From: Caldifarciminota bacterium
GTDB lineage: Bacteria; Hydrothermota; Tepidihabitantia; Tepidihabitantales; Tepidihabitantaceae
Length of the DNA stretch: 12,766 nt
Direction of reading: 5' to 3'
NCBI GenBank assembly: GCA_011049385.1
Contig: DSBX01000259.1
Span: 1 to 12,766 of the forward strand
Part shown: positions 1 to 6,940 of the stretch, piece by piece
Layout of the letters: each line of letters begins with the position of its first letter
Numbering within the stretch: the first letter of the stretch is position 1
Notes under the pieces: generated by a model
Database searches by the model: none
What the model was told of the DNA's origin: nothing
What the model saw: only the letters and a program-made list of their open reading frames with translations
Program-made: the position numbers and the translations under genes

Positions 1-1158
1 ATGGAGAAGGTCGGCAAGGAAGGCGTCATCACCGTCGAGGAAGCCAAGGCGATGGAAACGAGCCTTGACGTCGTCGAGGGGATGCAGTTCGACCGCGGCT
101 ACCTGTCCCCCTACTTCGCGCTCGAACCGGGCACGACCACGCCCCAGAGCCCGAAGATGGAAGCCGCGCTCGAGAACGCGCTGGTCCTGCTCTACGAGAA
201 GAAGATAACCTCGATGCGCGACCTCCTGCCGGTGCTGGAGAAGGTCGCCCAGAAGGGCAGGCCGGTGCTGGTCATCGCCGAAGAGGTCGAGGGCGAGGCG
301 CTGGCCGGGCTCGTCGTCAACCACATCAAGGGCGTACTGCGTGCCTGCGCGGTGAAGGCCCCGGGCTACGGCGACCGGCGCCGGGCGATGCTCGAGGATA
401 TCGCGGTGCTGACCGGCGGCAAGCTGGTGTCCGAGGACCTCGGCATCAAGCTCGAGAACGTCCAGGTCAGTGACCTCGGGACCGCCAAGCGGGTCGTCAT
501 TGACAAGGAGAACACGACCATCGTCGAGGGCGCGGGCAAGAAGGCGGATATCACCGCCCGCATCGAGCAGATTCGCAAGCAGATCGAGGAAACCAAGTCC
601 GACTACGACCGCGAGAAACTGCAGGAGCGGCTGGCCAAGCTGGCCGGCGGCGTCGCGGTCATCAACGTCGGCGCGGCGACCGAGGTCGAGATGAAGCAGA
701 AGAAGGCGCTGGTCGAGGACGCGCTCCACGCGACCCGGGCCGCGGTCGAAGAGGGCGTGGTGCCGGGCGGCGGCGTCGCCCTGCTCCGGGCTCTGCCCGC
801 TCTGGAGAAGATGAAGCGCGACAACGAGGATGAGCAGGTCGGCGTCAACATCGTGCGCAAGGCGCTCGAGGAGCCGATTCGCCAGCTCGTGCTCAACGCC
901 GGCGTGGACGGCTCGATCGTCGTTGCCAAGGTCCGCGAGGGCAAGGGCAACTTCGGGTTCAACTGCGAGACGATGGAGTACGTGGACATGTTCGCGGAGG
1001 GTATCATTGACCCGACCAAGGTGACGCGCACGGCTCTGCAGAATGCGGCCAGCGTGTCCGGACTGATGATTACCACCGAGTGCGCCATCGTCGAGAAGCC
1101 CGAGAAGGAAAAGACCCCGCCGATGCCCGGTGGCGGCGGCATGGGGATGGACTACTAG
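1..1158 (+). CDS. groEL: Chaperonin GroEL (60 kDa), C-terminal ~385 residues, 5' end outside the window
   Basis: This is the ATP-driven cytosolic folding chaperonin, which forms double heptameric rings with GroES. The reading frame is open from base 1, and its first residue matches an internal Met near residue 165 of E. coli GroEL, so the gene is cut by the window edge. Visible family blocks (fragment numbering) are VVEGMQFDRGYLSPYF at 24-39, EDVEGEAL-like EEVEGEAL at 94-101, KAPGYGDRR at 118-126, SDYDREKLQERLAKLAGGVA near 200-219, ATEVEMK, the VEDALHATRAAVEEGVV stretch with the ATPase Asp, PGGGVAL, and DPTKVTR/ITTEC near the end. The tail is a short Gly/Met-rich GGGGMGMDY rather than long GGM repeats. 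A roughly 7-residue insertion lies in the apical domain (about residues 44-51). The fmdB-like gene follows 54 bases later on the same strand, across a strong hairpin. Confidence 0.98.
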   Translation: MEKVGKEGVITVEEAKAMETSLDVVEGMQFDRGYLSPYFALEPGTTTPQSPKMEAALENALVLLYEKKITSMRDLLPVLEKVAQKGRPVLVIAEEVEGEALAGLVVNHIKGVLRACAVKAPGYGDRRRAMLEDIAVLTGGKLVSEDLGIKLENVQVSDLGTAKRVVIDKENTTIVEGAGKKADITARIEQIRKQIEETKSDYDREKLQERLAKLAGGVAVINVGAATEVEMKQKKALVEDALHATRAAVEEGVVPGGGVALLRALPALEKMKRDNEDEQVGVNIVRKALEEPIRQLVLNAGVDGSIVVAKVREGKGNFGFNCETMEYVDMFAEGIIDPTKVTRTALQNAASVSGLMITTECAIVEKPEKEKTPPMPGGGGMGMDY

Positions 1159-1170
1159 TCCGTTTCAACT

Positions 1171-1199
1171 CCGGGGGGCGGGCATCGCCCGCCCCCCGG
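1171..1199 (+). terminator. Perfect 13-bp GC hairpin between groEL and fmdB (terminator or attenuator)
   Basis: Arms 1171-1183 (CCGGGGGGCGGGC) and 1187-1199 are perfect complements around an ATC loop. Only a weak T/C stretch (TTCTC) follows, so it is not a textbook rho-independent terminator. It begins 12 bases after the groEL stop codon and ends 13 bases before the next start codon. It could protect the groEL mRNA 3' end, reduce read-through into fmdB, or do both. Confidence 0.6.
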
Positions 1200-1212
1200 T
1201 TCTCGCCTGCCG

Positions 1213-1521
1213 ATGCCCACCTACGAGTACCAATGCCGCAAGTGCGGGCACCGTTTCGAGGTCTTCCAGCGCATCGTTGACCCACCGGTCCGAAACTGCC
1301 CGAAGTGCCGCGGCCGGGGCAGTGTCGAGCAGTTGATATCAGGCGGCAGCGGCCTGATTTTCAAGGGCTCCGGTTTCTACATCACCGACTACAAGAACAA
1401 GTCCGGCGGAGGGAGTCCCGGGGCAGGGAAGAGCCCGGACAAGAAGCCGGACACCGGGTCATCCACCACTTTCCCCGATAAGCCCGTCAAGGGCGACGGC
1501 AAGTCCGGCTCGACGGATTAG
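1213..1521 (+). CDS. FmdB-type zinc-ribbon protein, putative regulator
   Basis: A 102-residue protein opens with MPTYEYQCRKCGHRFE, the signature of the FmdB/CxxC_CxxC_SSSS zinc-ribbon family. Two CXXC knuckles, C8-X2-C11 and C29-X2-C32, would hold one zinc ion. They are followed by the usual family block SGGSGLIFKGSGFYITDYK (44-62). From about residue 63 the protein becomes a low-complexity Gly/Ser/Lys/Pro/Asp tail, probably disordered. The family's function is poorly known; the name comes from a putative regulator of formamidase and amidase genes, and a regulatory role here is inference. No Shine-Dalgarno sequence is visible before the ATG; instead the 13-bp hairpin ends 13 bases upstream. 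It follows groEL on the same strand and may be cotranscribed with it. Confidence 0.9.
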   Translation: MPTYEYQCRKCGHRFEVFQRIVDPPVRNCPKCRGRGSVEQLISGGSGLIFKGSGFYITDYKNKSGGGSPGAGKSPDKKPDTGSSTTFPDKPVKGDGKSGSTD

Positions 1522-1767
1522 CCGGGTCCGTTTTCCCGCCAGTCACTGCCCGGTACCTCCGACGCCCGATGTTGTGGTGTCGCAGATGGTGGATGCTACC
1601 TGTTGCGGTTCGTGTCCAAAGGGGGCAGGAAACGGCAGCTTAGAGCTCGGTTTCGCACCCCCCCTTTGCGGCCGGGACAAGCGGCGGAGGCGGCGAAATA
1701 GCTTGGAGCGTCCTAACATACTTGATTTCAGTGGCTTGAGGGATTGTGGTCGTGGTGATAGATGTAG
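1522..1767. other. Non-coding stretch between fmdB and the 16S promoter
   Basis: No credible gene, tRNA or mobile-element end is visible; short open frames here lack family-like sequence. The stretch holds a layered inverted repeat at 1617-1668, listed separately. The remaining part to the 16S start (1768-1886) holds the promoter, boxA, processing-stem arm and a 5'-end hairpin. I see no T-tract terminator after fmdB. Confidence 0.6.
1617..1668. repeat. Three-layer inverted repeat upstream of the 16S unit
   Basis: The outer arms are CAAAGGGGG (1617-1625) and CCCCCTTTG (1660-1668), 9 bp. The middle arms are GAAAC (1629-1633) and GTTTC (1650-1654). The inner arms are AGCT (1637-1640) and AGCT (1644-1647) around a TAG loop. 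No T-run follows on either strand, so an intrinsic terminator is unlikely. It may be an RNA structure in the groEL-fmdB 3' end, or a DNA site. Confidence 0.5.
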
Positions 1768-1795
1768 TTGACTTCGTGCGTTTTCTGTGTACTCT
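1768..1795 (+). promoter_or_regulatory. Probable sigma70-type promoter of the 16S rRNA gene
   Basis: TTGACT (1768-1773) and TACTCT (1790-1795) are separated by 16 bases. Transcription would begin near 1802, about ten bases before boxA and 26 bases before the processing stem. The -10 matches the TATAAT consensus at only three positions, but the same TACTCT appears in the promoter proposed for the phoB-like gene. The placement is supported mainly by the order promoter, boxA, stem, 16S. Confidence 0.6.
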
Positions 1796-1811
1796 TTAGT
1801 CACAGAGTCAT

Positions 1812-1824
1812 CGCTCTTTGATAA
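1812..1824 (+). promoter_or_regulatory. boxA rRNA antitermination site
   Basis: CGCTCTTTGATAA closely resembles the bacterial rrn boxA (core GCTCTTT followed by an A-rich stretch). In the leader RNA this would be bound by NusB with ribosomal protein S10, allowing the polymerase to pass the untranslated rRNA without Rho termination. It lies between the predicted start site and the left arm of the processing stem, the usual place. Confidence 0.75.
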
Positions 1825-1827
1825 TTC

Positions 1828-1860
1828 GGAATGTAACCCAACAGCGTGTTCGGGCCGTGC
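1828..1860 (+). repeat. Left arm of the 16S precursor processing stem
   Basis: This arm pairs with 3448-3481 on the other side of the 16S gene. Bases 1828-1838 pair with 3471-3481 (11 bp). Bases 1844-1860 pair with 3448-3464 (17 bp including one G-U, G1857 with U3451). A 5x6 internal loop separates the two helices. Such stems flanking 16S are cut by RNase III to release pre-16S. Its inner end is about 26 bases from the mature 5' end. Confidence 0.85.
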
Positions 1861-1873
1861 CAAATTCCTTAAA

Positions 1874-1886
1874 CTCCAAGATTTTT

Positions 1887-1895
<9 letters not shown>
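1874..1895 (+). other. Leader hairpin overlapping the 16S 5' end
   Basis: CTCCAAG (1874-1880) and CTTGGAG (1889-1895) are perfect 7-bp complements around an 8-base loop. The right arm covers mature 16S positions about 3-9 (E. coli numbering). It would overlap the start of helix 1 at position 9, so it could be an alternative precursor fold that is replaced during maturation. Confidence 0.45.
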
Positions 1896-3437
<1,542 letters not shown>

Positions 3438-3447
3438 AAGAGAGTTT

Positions 3448-3481
3448 GCATGGCCCGAACACGCTCGATTGGTTACATTCC
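3448..3481 (+). repeat. Right arm of the 16S precursor processing stem
   Basis: This arm is the complement of 1828-1860: GCATGGCCCGAACACGC (3448-3464), then a 6-base bulge side, then GGTTACATTCC (3471-3481). It starts about ten bases after the mature 3' end. The terminator hairpin begins 13 bases after it, so the arm belongs to a short 16S-only transcript. Confidence 0.85.
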
Positions 3482-3494
3482 ACTACCAAGAAGC

Positions 3495-3523
3495 GAAGGC
3501 CTGGGGTGGGCCTTCTCTTTTTC
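3495..3523 (+). terminator. Intrinsic terminator of the 16S transcript
   Basis: GAAGGCC (3495-3501) and GGCCTTC (3509-3515) form a 7-bp stem with a 7-base loop, followed by TCTTTTTC. This is a standard rho-independent terminator read on the + strand. On the minus strand the following sequence is not T-rich enough to serve rsmG equally well. It fixes the end of the rRNA transcript before any 23S gene. Confidence 0.8.
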
Positions 3524-3537
3524 GGCCGTTTCCGGCG

Positions 3538-4212
3538 TCAGCGGGGACGGAGCAGGATGAAGCGGCGGGGGATGCCGCCGGGCGCGAGGCGCAGGTCAAC
3601 CGTGTCGGCGACTGCCAGTGCCAGTCGCCGGAGCAGGCCGGCGGGCAGGGGTTCGGCCGCGGTCGGGTTCTTGAACAGGACGATCGAGCCGTCGGGATGG
3701 CAGTGGTCGGCGAGCCGGGGCAGGGTGGTTCGGAGCGGGCCGGTCAGCCGGCTCAGGACCACGTCACAGGCGAGGGGCGGAATCTCTTCGGCCCGGGAGT
3801 GGATGACCCGGGTGTTGACGAGGCGGAGCCGGTCGAGCGCGGCGGCGAGGAACTCCGCCTTCTTCCCGACCGATTCCACGAGGTACATCCGGCAGTCGGG
3901 CCGGGCGATGGCGAGTGGGATGCCGGGCAGGCCGCCGCCCGAGCCGATGTCGGCCGCGCGGCAGTCGCGGGGCAGAAAGCGTTCGGCCGCGAGCGAGTCC
4001 GGGATGTGGTAACTGCGCACCCGTTCCACGTCCCGGCGTGAGACAAGGTTGACCCGGCGGTTCCATTCCCGGAGCAACGCGGCGTAATCGTCGAGCCGGG
4101 CGAGCCGGACCGGGTCGAGGTGCAGAGTCTTGAGCGGGGTCAGGATTCCGGGGCCGGCGGAGAATCCGGGATGTAGACGTTGGTTTCGAGGTAGGGGTGG
4201 TAGTCGGTCCAC
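3538..4212 (-). CDS. rsmG: 16S rRNA (guanine-N7) methyltransferase RsmG (GidB)
   Basis: RsmG methylates N7 of G527 in the 530 loop of 16S rRNA using S-adenosylmethionine. The protein has LLREWNRRVNLVS (46-58), HIPDSL (family HxxDSL, 69-74), the SAM-binding loop ADIGSGGGLPGIPLAIA (87-102), the VESVGKKAEFL block (112-122), and VVLSRLTGPL (151-160), where the family usually reads xSRAxA. The start is uncertain. The longest frame begins at GTG 4212, inside the upstream gene (73-base overlap). However, homologues begin only 20-30 residues before the YxxLLxxWN motif, which favours CTG at 4143 overlapping the TGA of the upstream gene; no ATG or TTG is available between them. It is the last gene of a minus-strand run and converges on the 16S gene carrying its own target (G at 2426). 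A close but different Rossmann methyltransferase is unlikely. Confidence 0.92.
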   Translation of the reverse strand: MDRLPPLPRNQRLHPGFSAGPGILTPLKTLHLDPVRLARLDDYAALLREWNRRVNLVSRRDVERVRSYHIPDSLAAERFLPRDCRAADIGSGGGLPGIPLAIARPDCRMYLVESVGKKAEFLAAALDRLRLVNTRVIHSRAEEIPPLACDVVLSRLTGPLRTTLPRLADHCHPDGSIVLFKNPTAAEPLPAGLLRRLALAVADTVDLRLAPGGIPRRFILLRPR

Positions 4213-5102
4213 TTCACGCCCTTGTTCCTGTCGGTGGCGTCGCGGAACATCGCGACCCGGGCGTCCATGTTGTCGAGGAAGTAGACGATGAAGGCCTCGG
4301 CGAACTTCGGGGTCTTGGGCGAGCCGAACTCCATATGACCGTGGTGGGCGAGGATGATGTGGAGGAGTATCCGGGCCAGCTCTTCCGGAAAACCCTTGAT
4401 GTCGGCAATCCTCTCGCGCACCATCTCGTAGCCCATCACGATGTGGCCGAGCAGGCGGCCGTCGAAGGTATGGTCGAGCGCCGACTCGTAGCTGTACTCC
4501 CGGACCTTGCCGATGTCGTGCAGGATGACGCCGGCCATCAGCAAGTCGCTGTTGACCTCTTCGTGAATCGCGCCCGCGGTCTCCGCCATCCGGGCCATGA
4601 ACAGGGTGTGCTCGAGTAGGCCGCCGAGGTAGGCGTGGTGGACCGCGGCCCCGCCCGGGGCCAGCGCGAACTGCTCGACGAAGGCGGCGTCACCGAAGAA
4701 GGAGTCGAGCAGTTGCCGCAGGTGCGGGTCCTTGACCGCGGCGATGTACTGCCGGATTCGCTCCAGCATCTCGCCCCGGTCGTAGCGGCTGGCGGTGACG
4801 AAGTCGTCGCGCTTCACTTCCTCGGTCGCGGCCGGGTAGATGGCGCTGACGGTGAGCTGGGGCTTGCCCTGGTAGTCGCCGAGCCGCCCCTGGACCCGGT
4901 AGAAGCCGGACGATTCGAGGCACTTGAGCGCGTCCTCGACGCCGTCCCACATTATGCCGTTGACCGTGCCGGAGCGGTCCTGGAACTGGAAGGTGAGAAA
5001 CGGCGCGCCGTCGCGGCGTTCCTTAATGTCGCGCCGGGTGACGTAGAAGACGTCGTCAACCGCGGTGCCGGGCTTGATTTCGCGCAGGAACTGTTTCTTC
5101 AC
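4140..5102 (-). CDS. OB-fold plus HD-domain protein, YhaM-type 3'-5' exoribonuclease
   Basis: A 320-residue protein. Residues ~12-90 look like an OB-fold nucleic-acid-binding domain (FLTFQFQDRSGTVNG, GRLGDYQGKPQLTV), and ~150-290 form an HD metal-dependent phosphohydrolase domain. Metal-ligand candidates are H155/H156 and H165 (HHAYLGGLLEHT), H195-D196 (ILHDIGKVREYS), H220, H253-H254 and D277. This order matches YhaM, a B. subtilis 3'-5' exonuclease of RNA and single-stranded DNA; a related role in RNA decay or processing here is inference from the family. The start is GTG at 5102, with GAGG overlapping the stop codon of the upstream barrel gene; the gap between the two genes is 10 bases. The downstream end overlaps the rsmG frame. 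Likely cytosolic, with no signal peptide or membrane segment. Confidence 0.88.
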   Translation of the reverse strand: MKKQFLREIKPGTAVDDVFYVTRRDIKERRDGAPFLTFQFQDRSGTVNGIMWDGVEDALKCLESSGFYRVQGRLGDYQGKPQLTVSAIYPAATEEVKRDDFVTASRYDRGEMLERIRQYIAAVKDPHLRQLLDSFFGDAAFVEQFALAPGGAAVHHAYLGGLLEHTLFMARMAETAGAIHEEVNSDLLMAGVILHDIGKVREYSYESALDHTFDGRLLGHIVMGYEMVRERIADIKGFPEELARILLHIILAHHGHMEFGSPKTPKFAEAFIVYFLDNMDARVAMFRDATDRNKGVKWTDYHPYLETNVYIPDSPPAPES

Positions 5103-5112
5103 GTCTTGCGCC

Positions 5113-6024
5113 TCAGAGCGAGAGGCTGAAGGAAATGCGGTGCGTCATCCCGAGCACGCCCATCGGCACGAAGCCGTAGTCGAGTTGGTAGCCGAGGTGC
5201 CGGATGCCGAAACCGGTGGTGACGCCGGCGAGAATGTCCTCGCCGCCGCCCGACTTGATGTCCGAACCGGCAGTGTTGTAACCGGCACGCAGGGCGATGA
5301 TGTCGCCGATCCAGCCTTCGATGCCGGCCCGGACGTGAAAGCGGTCGTCGAGCGCCTTCGTGACGTCCAGCCCGAGTCCCAGCGACGGGTTGGGCCGGAA
5401 GCCGAGCCCGGCGATGAATTCGATGGGCATTGGGTCGCGGCCGGACTGAAAGGCCTTGACCTGGTAGCCGACGTTGCGGGCCGCTACGCCGGCGGTGAGA
5501 CCGCTGAGCCCCTCGACCGGGATGTCGAAGGCGGCGCCGAAGTTGCCGGCGAGGCCGACGGTGAAGAAGGTGTCGATCGAGCCGTAGAGGCCGTGGAGCC
5601 CGAAGCCGAGCGCGACCAGGTCGGTGAGGCGGTGAGCGCCGCTGAGGTTCAGGTCGGCGAAGGCGACGCCGAAGGTGCCGAGCTCGTTGCCGAGCGGGTC
5701 GGTGCGCTTCATCGTGCCGGAATTGACGTAGACGAGCCCGGCGCCGATGCCCTGGCGGTCGTTGAGCGGCTGGGCATAGGCGATCGAGCCGACGTGGATG
5801 CCGCCGACCCAGCTTGAGTACCCGGCCTGGGCCTCTTGTCCCGGCACGTGCGCGGCCAGTGCCGGGCTGTACCAGAAGGCGAGCGGGCTCTCGGCCGAGC
5901 CGACCGCGGCCCCGCCCATCGCCGCTTCGCGGGCGCCCGGGGTTATCCTGAGGAAGTCGAAGCCGGCACTGCCGGCATTGTGGTCAATGGCCAGGAGGCT
6001 GAGGACAAGCGCAAGTGAGACCAT
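5113..6024 (-). CDS. PorV/PorQ-family outer-membrane beta-barrel protein
   Basis: A 303-residue protein with a short N-terminal signal peptide (about residues 1-20, ending AGSA). It is followed by AGFDFLRITPGAREAAMGGAAVG (about 20-42), which matches the family opening FLRIxPGARxAAMGGA. A WYSPALAA block (51-58) corresponds to the usual xWNPAGLA. The remainder alternates glycine and aromatic residues like beta strands, and it ends HRISFSLSL. Relatives include PorV/LptO of type IX secretion and many uncharacterised barrels in diderm candidate phyla; no other type IX gene is present here, so that role is not supported. The gene is first in a minus-strand run with the HD protein and rsmG, and is divergent from the phoB-like gene. 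No Shine-Dalgarno sequence precedes the ATG. Confidence 0.82.
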   Translation of the reverse strand: MVSLALVLSLLAIDHNAGSAGFDFLRITPGAREAAMGGAAVGSAESPLAFWYSPALAAHVPGQEAQAGYSSWVGGIHVGSIAYAQPLNDRQGIGAGLVYVNSGTMKRTDPLGNELGTFGVAFADLNLSGAHRLTDLVALGFGLHGLYGSIDTFFTVGLAGNFGAAFDIPVEGLSGLTAGVAARNVGYQVKAFQSGRDPMPIEFIAGLGFRPNPSLGLGLDVTKALDDRFHVRAGIEGWIGDIIALRAGYNTAGSDIKSGGGEDILAGVTTGFGIRHLGYQLDYGFVPMGVLGMTHRISFSLSL

Positions 6025-6029
6025 AGTAG

Positions 6030-6058
6030 AGGCTAGTATCAGGGTTGGCGGCTGTCAA
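6030..6058 (-). promoter_or_regulatory. Candidate promoter of the PorV-HD-rsmG run
   Basis: On the minus strand TTGACA (6058-6053) and TAGCCT (6035-6030) are separated by 17 bases. Transcription would start at about 6023, essentially at the ATG (6024), and no Shine-Dalgarno sequence is present. If the promoter is correct, the mRNA would be leaderless. The -35 is perfect and the -10 weak. Confidence 0.4.
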
Positions 6059-6095
6059 GCTGGAATAGGGGCCGCAGCCTTCACGGATTCTTGAC

Positions 6096-6124
6096 TTGAC
6101 CTTTCGGCCGGGATTGCCTACTCT
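6096..6124 (+). promoter_or_regulatory. Candidate promoter of the phoB-like gene
   Basis: TTGACC (6096-6101) and TACTCT (6119-6124) are separated by 17 bases, with a predicted start near 6131. The -10 is identical to that of the proposed 16S promoter. TTGAC also occurs at 6091 and 6124, 33 bases apart, possible degenerate Pho half-sites for autoregulation. Confidence 0.5.
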
Positions 6125-6131
6125 TGACCAT

Positions 6132-6146
6132 CCGGGCGAGGCCCGG
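6132..6146 (+). other. Short hairpin in the phoB leader
   Basis: CCGGGC (6132-6137) and GCCCGG (6141-6146) pair around a GAG loop, ending eight bases before the ATG. Only a weak AGAAG precedes the start codon, so the stem could limit ribosome access. Whether it forms is not known. Confidence 0.4.
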
Positions 6147-6154
6147 CAGAAGAT

Positions 6155-6844
6155 ATGCCCAAAGTCATTGCGGTTGTAGACGACGAGCCCGATATTCTCG
6201 AACTCGTCACCCTGCACTTGAAGAAGGCGGGGTACCGGGTCGAGGGTTTCGGCGATGCGGGCGGGTTCTACCGCTTCATCAGCAGCCGGGTGCCCGACCT
6301 GGTCGTGCTCGACCTCGCCCTGCCCGACGCGGACGGGGTTGACCTGTGCCAATACCTGCGCGGCGAGCCCCGGCTCGCCCACGTGCCGGTGATAATGCTG
6401 ACCGCGCGGGCCGAGGAGACCGACCGGGTCATCGGTCTTGAGACCGGCGCGGACGATTACGTCACCAAGCCGTTCAGTCCCCGGGAGCTGGTTTCCCGGG
6501 TGCGGGCGGTCCTGCGCCGGAGCGGCGAGCGGCGCGGGCCGGAGCGGCTGGTGCGGGCCGGACCGCTCGAACTCGATGCCGAGAAGTTCACCGCCCGGCT
6601 CAACGGCATGGCGATGGACCTGACCGCGACCGAGTTCCGCCTGCTGGAACTGCTCTGCCGGAGCCCGGAGCGGGTCTACACCCGGGACCAGCTCATCGAG
6701 GGCGTCTGGGGCTACGATAAGCCGGTGATAGACCGCACGATAGATACCCACATGCGCAACCTGCGCGAGAAGCTGGGCCCGGCCGGCGACCACATCCGGA
6801 CCGTCCGCGGCATCGGCTACAAGTTCGTCGGCATCTCGGACTGA
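6155..6844 (+). CDS. phoB: OmpR/PhoB-family response regulator of the phosphate regulon
   Basis: A 229-residue two-domain transcription factor. Residues 1-120 are a receiver domain with acidic pocket D9-D10, phosphoacceptor D53 (VVLDLALPD), T83, and K105 in the TKPF motif. Residues ~130-228 form a winged-helix DNA-binding domain with LTATEFRLLELL (about 150-161), TRDQLIEGVWGY, IDTHMRNLREKL and the C-terminal VRGIGYKF. Length and layout match PhoB/PhoP. The phosphate role is inferred from the porin, pst and phoU genes directly downstream, the PhoR-like kinase at the end of the cluster, and the 11-bp repeats just after the gene. The ATG at 6155 follows only a weak AGAAG. An arrangement with the kinase eight genes away rather than adjacent is less common. 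Confidence 0.93.
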   Translation: MPKVIAVVDDEPDILELVTLHLKKAGYRVEGFGDAGGFYRFISSRVPDLVVLDLALPDADGVDLCQYLRGEPRLAHVPVIMLTARAEETDRVIGLETGADDYVTKPFSPRELVSRVRAVLRRSGERRGPERLVRAGPLELDAEKFTARLNGMAMDLTATEFRLLELLCRSPERVYTRDQLIEGVWGYDKPVIDRTIDTHMRNLREKLGPAGDHIRTVRGIGYKFVGISD

Positions 6845-6847
6845 CCG

Positions 6848-6860
6848 CCCGGGCGCCGGG
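6848..6860 (+). terminator. Possible weak terminator between phoB and the porin
   Basis: CCCGG (6848-6852) and CCGGG (6856-6860) form a 5-bp stem with a GCG loop starting just after the phoB stop codon. It is followed by TTCTTGACCATTTTC, only partly T-rich. It may separate a low-level phoB transcript from the induced porin-pst transcript. Confidence 0.35.
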
Positions 6861-6863
6861 TTC

Positions 6864-6918
6864 TTGACCATTTTCTGAAACAACCTTGATACGGGCCTGA
6901 ACCCTTTCTGAGACAATC
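6864..6918 (+). promoter_or_regulatory. Five tandem 11-bp Pho-box-like half-sites before the porin
   Basis: Half-sites begin at 6864 (TTGACCA), 6875 (CTGAAAC), 6886 (TTGATAC), 6897 (CTGAACC) and 6908 (CTGAGAC), exactly 11 bases apart. All five share YTGA, position 6 is A or C in all, and position 7 is C in four. The two best, 33 bases apart, agree at 13 of 15 bases (TTTCTGAAACAACCT and TTTCTGAGACAATCT). PhoB and PhoP bind direct repeats at 11-bp spacing (CTGTCAT in E. coli, TTAACA-like in Bacillus), so this is the likely operator for the porin-pst-phoU-phoR block. The -10 is unclear: GACAAT (6912-6917) lies inside the fifth repeat and CACACT (6922-6927) lies after it. Confidence 0.75.
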
Positions 6919-6928
6919 TGCCACACTG

Positions 6929-6935
6929 AAAGGAG
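6929..6935 (+). promoter_or_regulatory. Strong Shine-Dalgarno site of the porin gene
   Basis: AAAGGAG is complementary to the 3' end of the 16S gene in this window (CTCCTTT). It sits five bases before the ATG at 6941 and fixes that start. Confidence 0.85.
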
Positions 6936-6940
6936 TTTCG

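Noticed and set aside
3438..3537. A tRNA or the beginning of a 16S-23S spacer after the 16S gene.
   Set aside because: The stretch is fully explained by the processing-stem arm and a terminator; no cloverleaf is visible.
5065..5817. A 250-codon plus-strand frame opposite the PorV-like gene.
   Set aside because: Glu/Ala/Val-rich shadow with no family resemblance; the minus-strand barrel has clear motifs and a signal peptide.
5113..6024. A type IX secretion role for the PorV-like protein.
   Set aside because: No other type IX component is present and the family includes many unrelated barrels.
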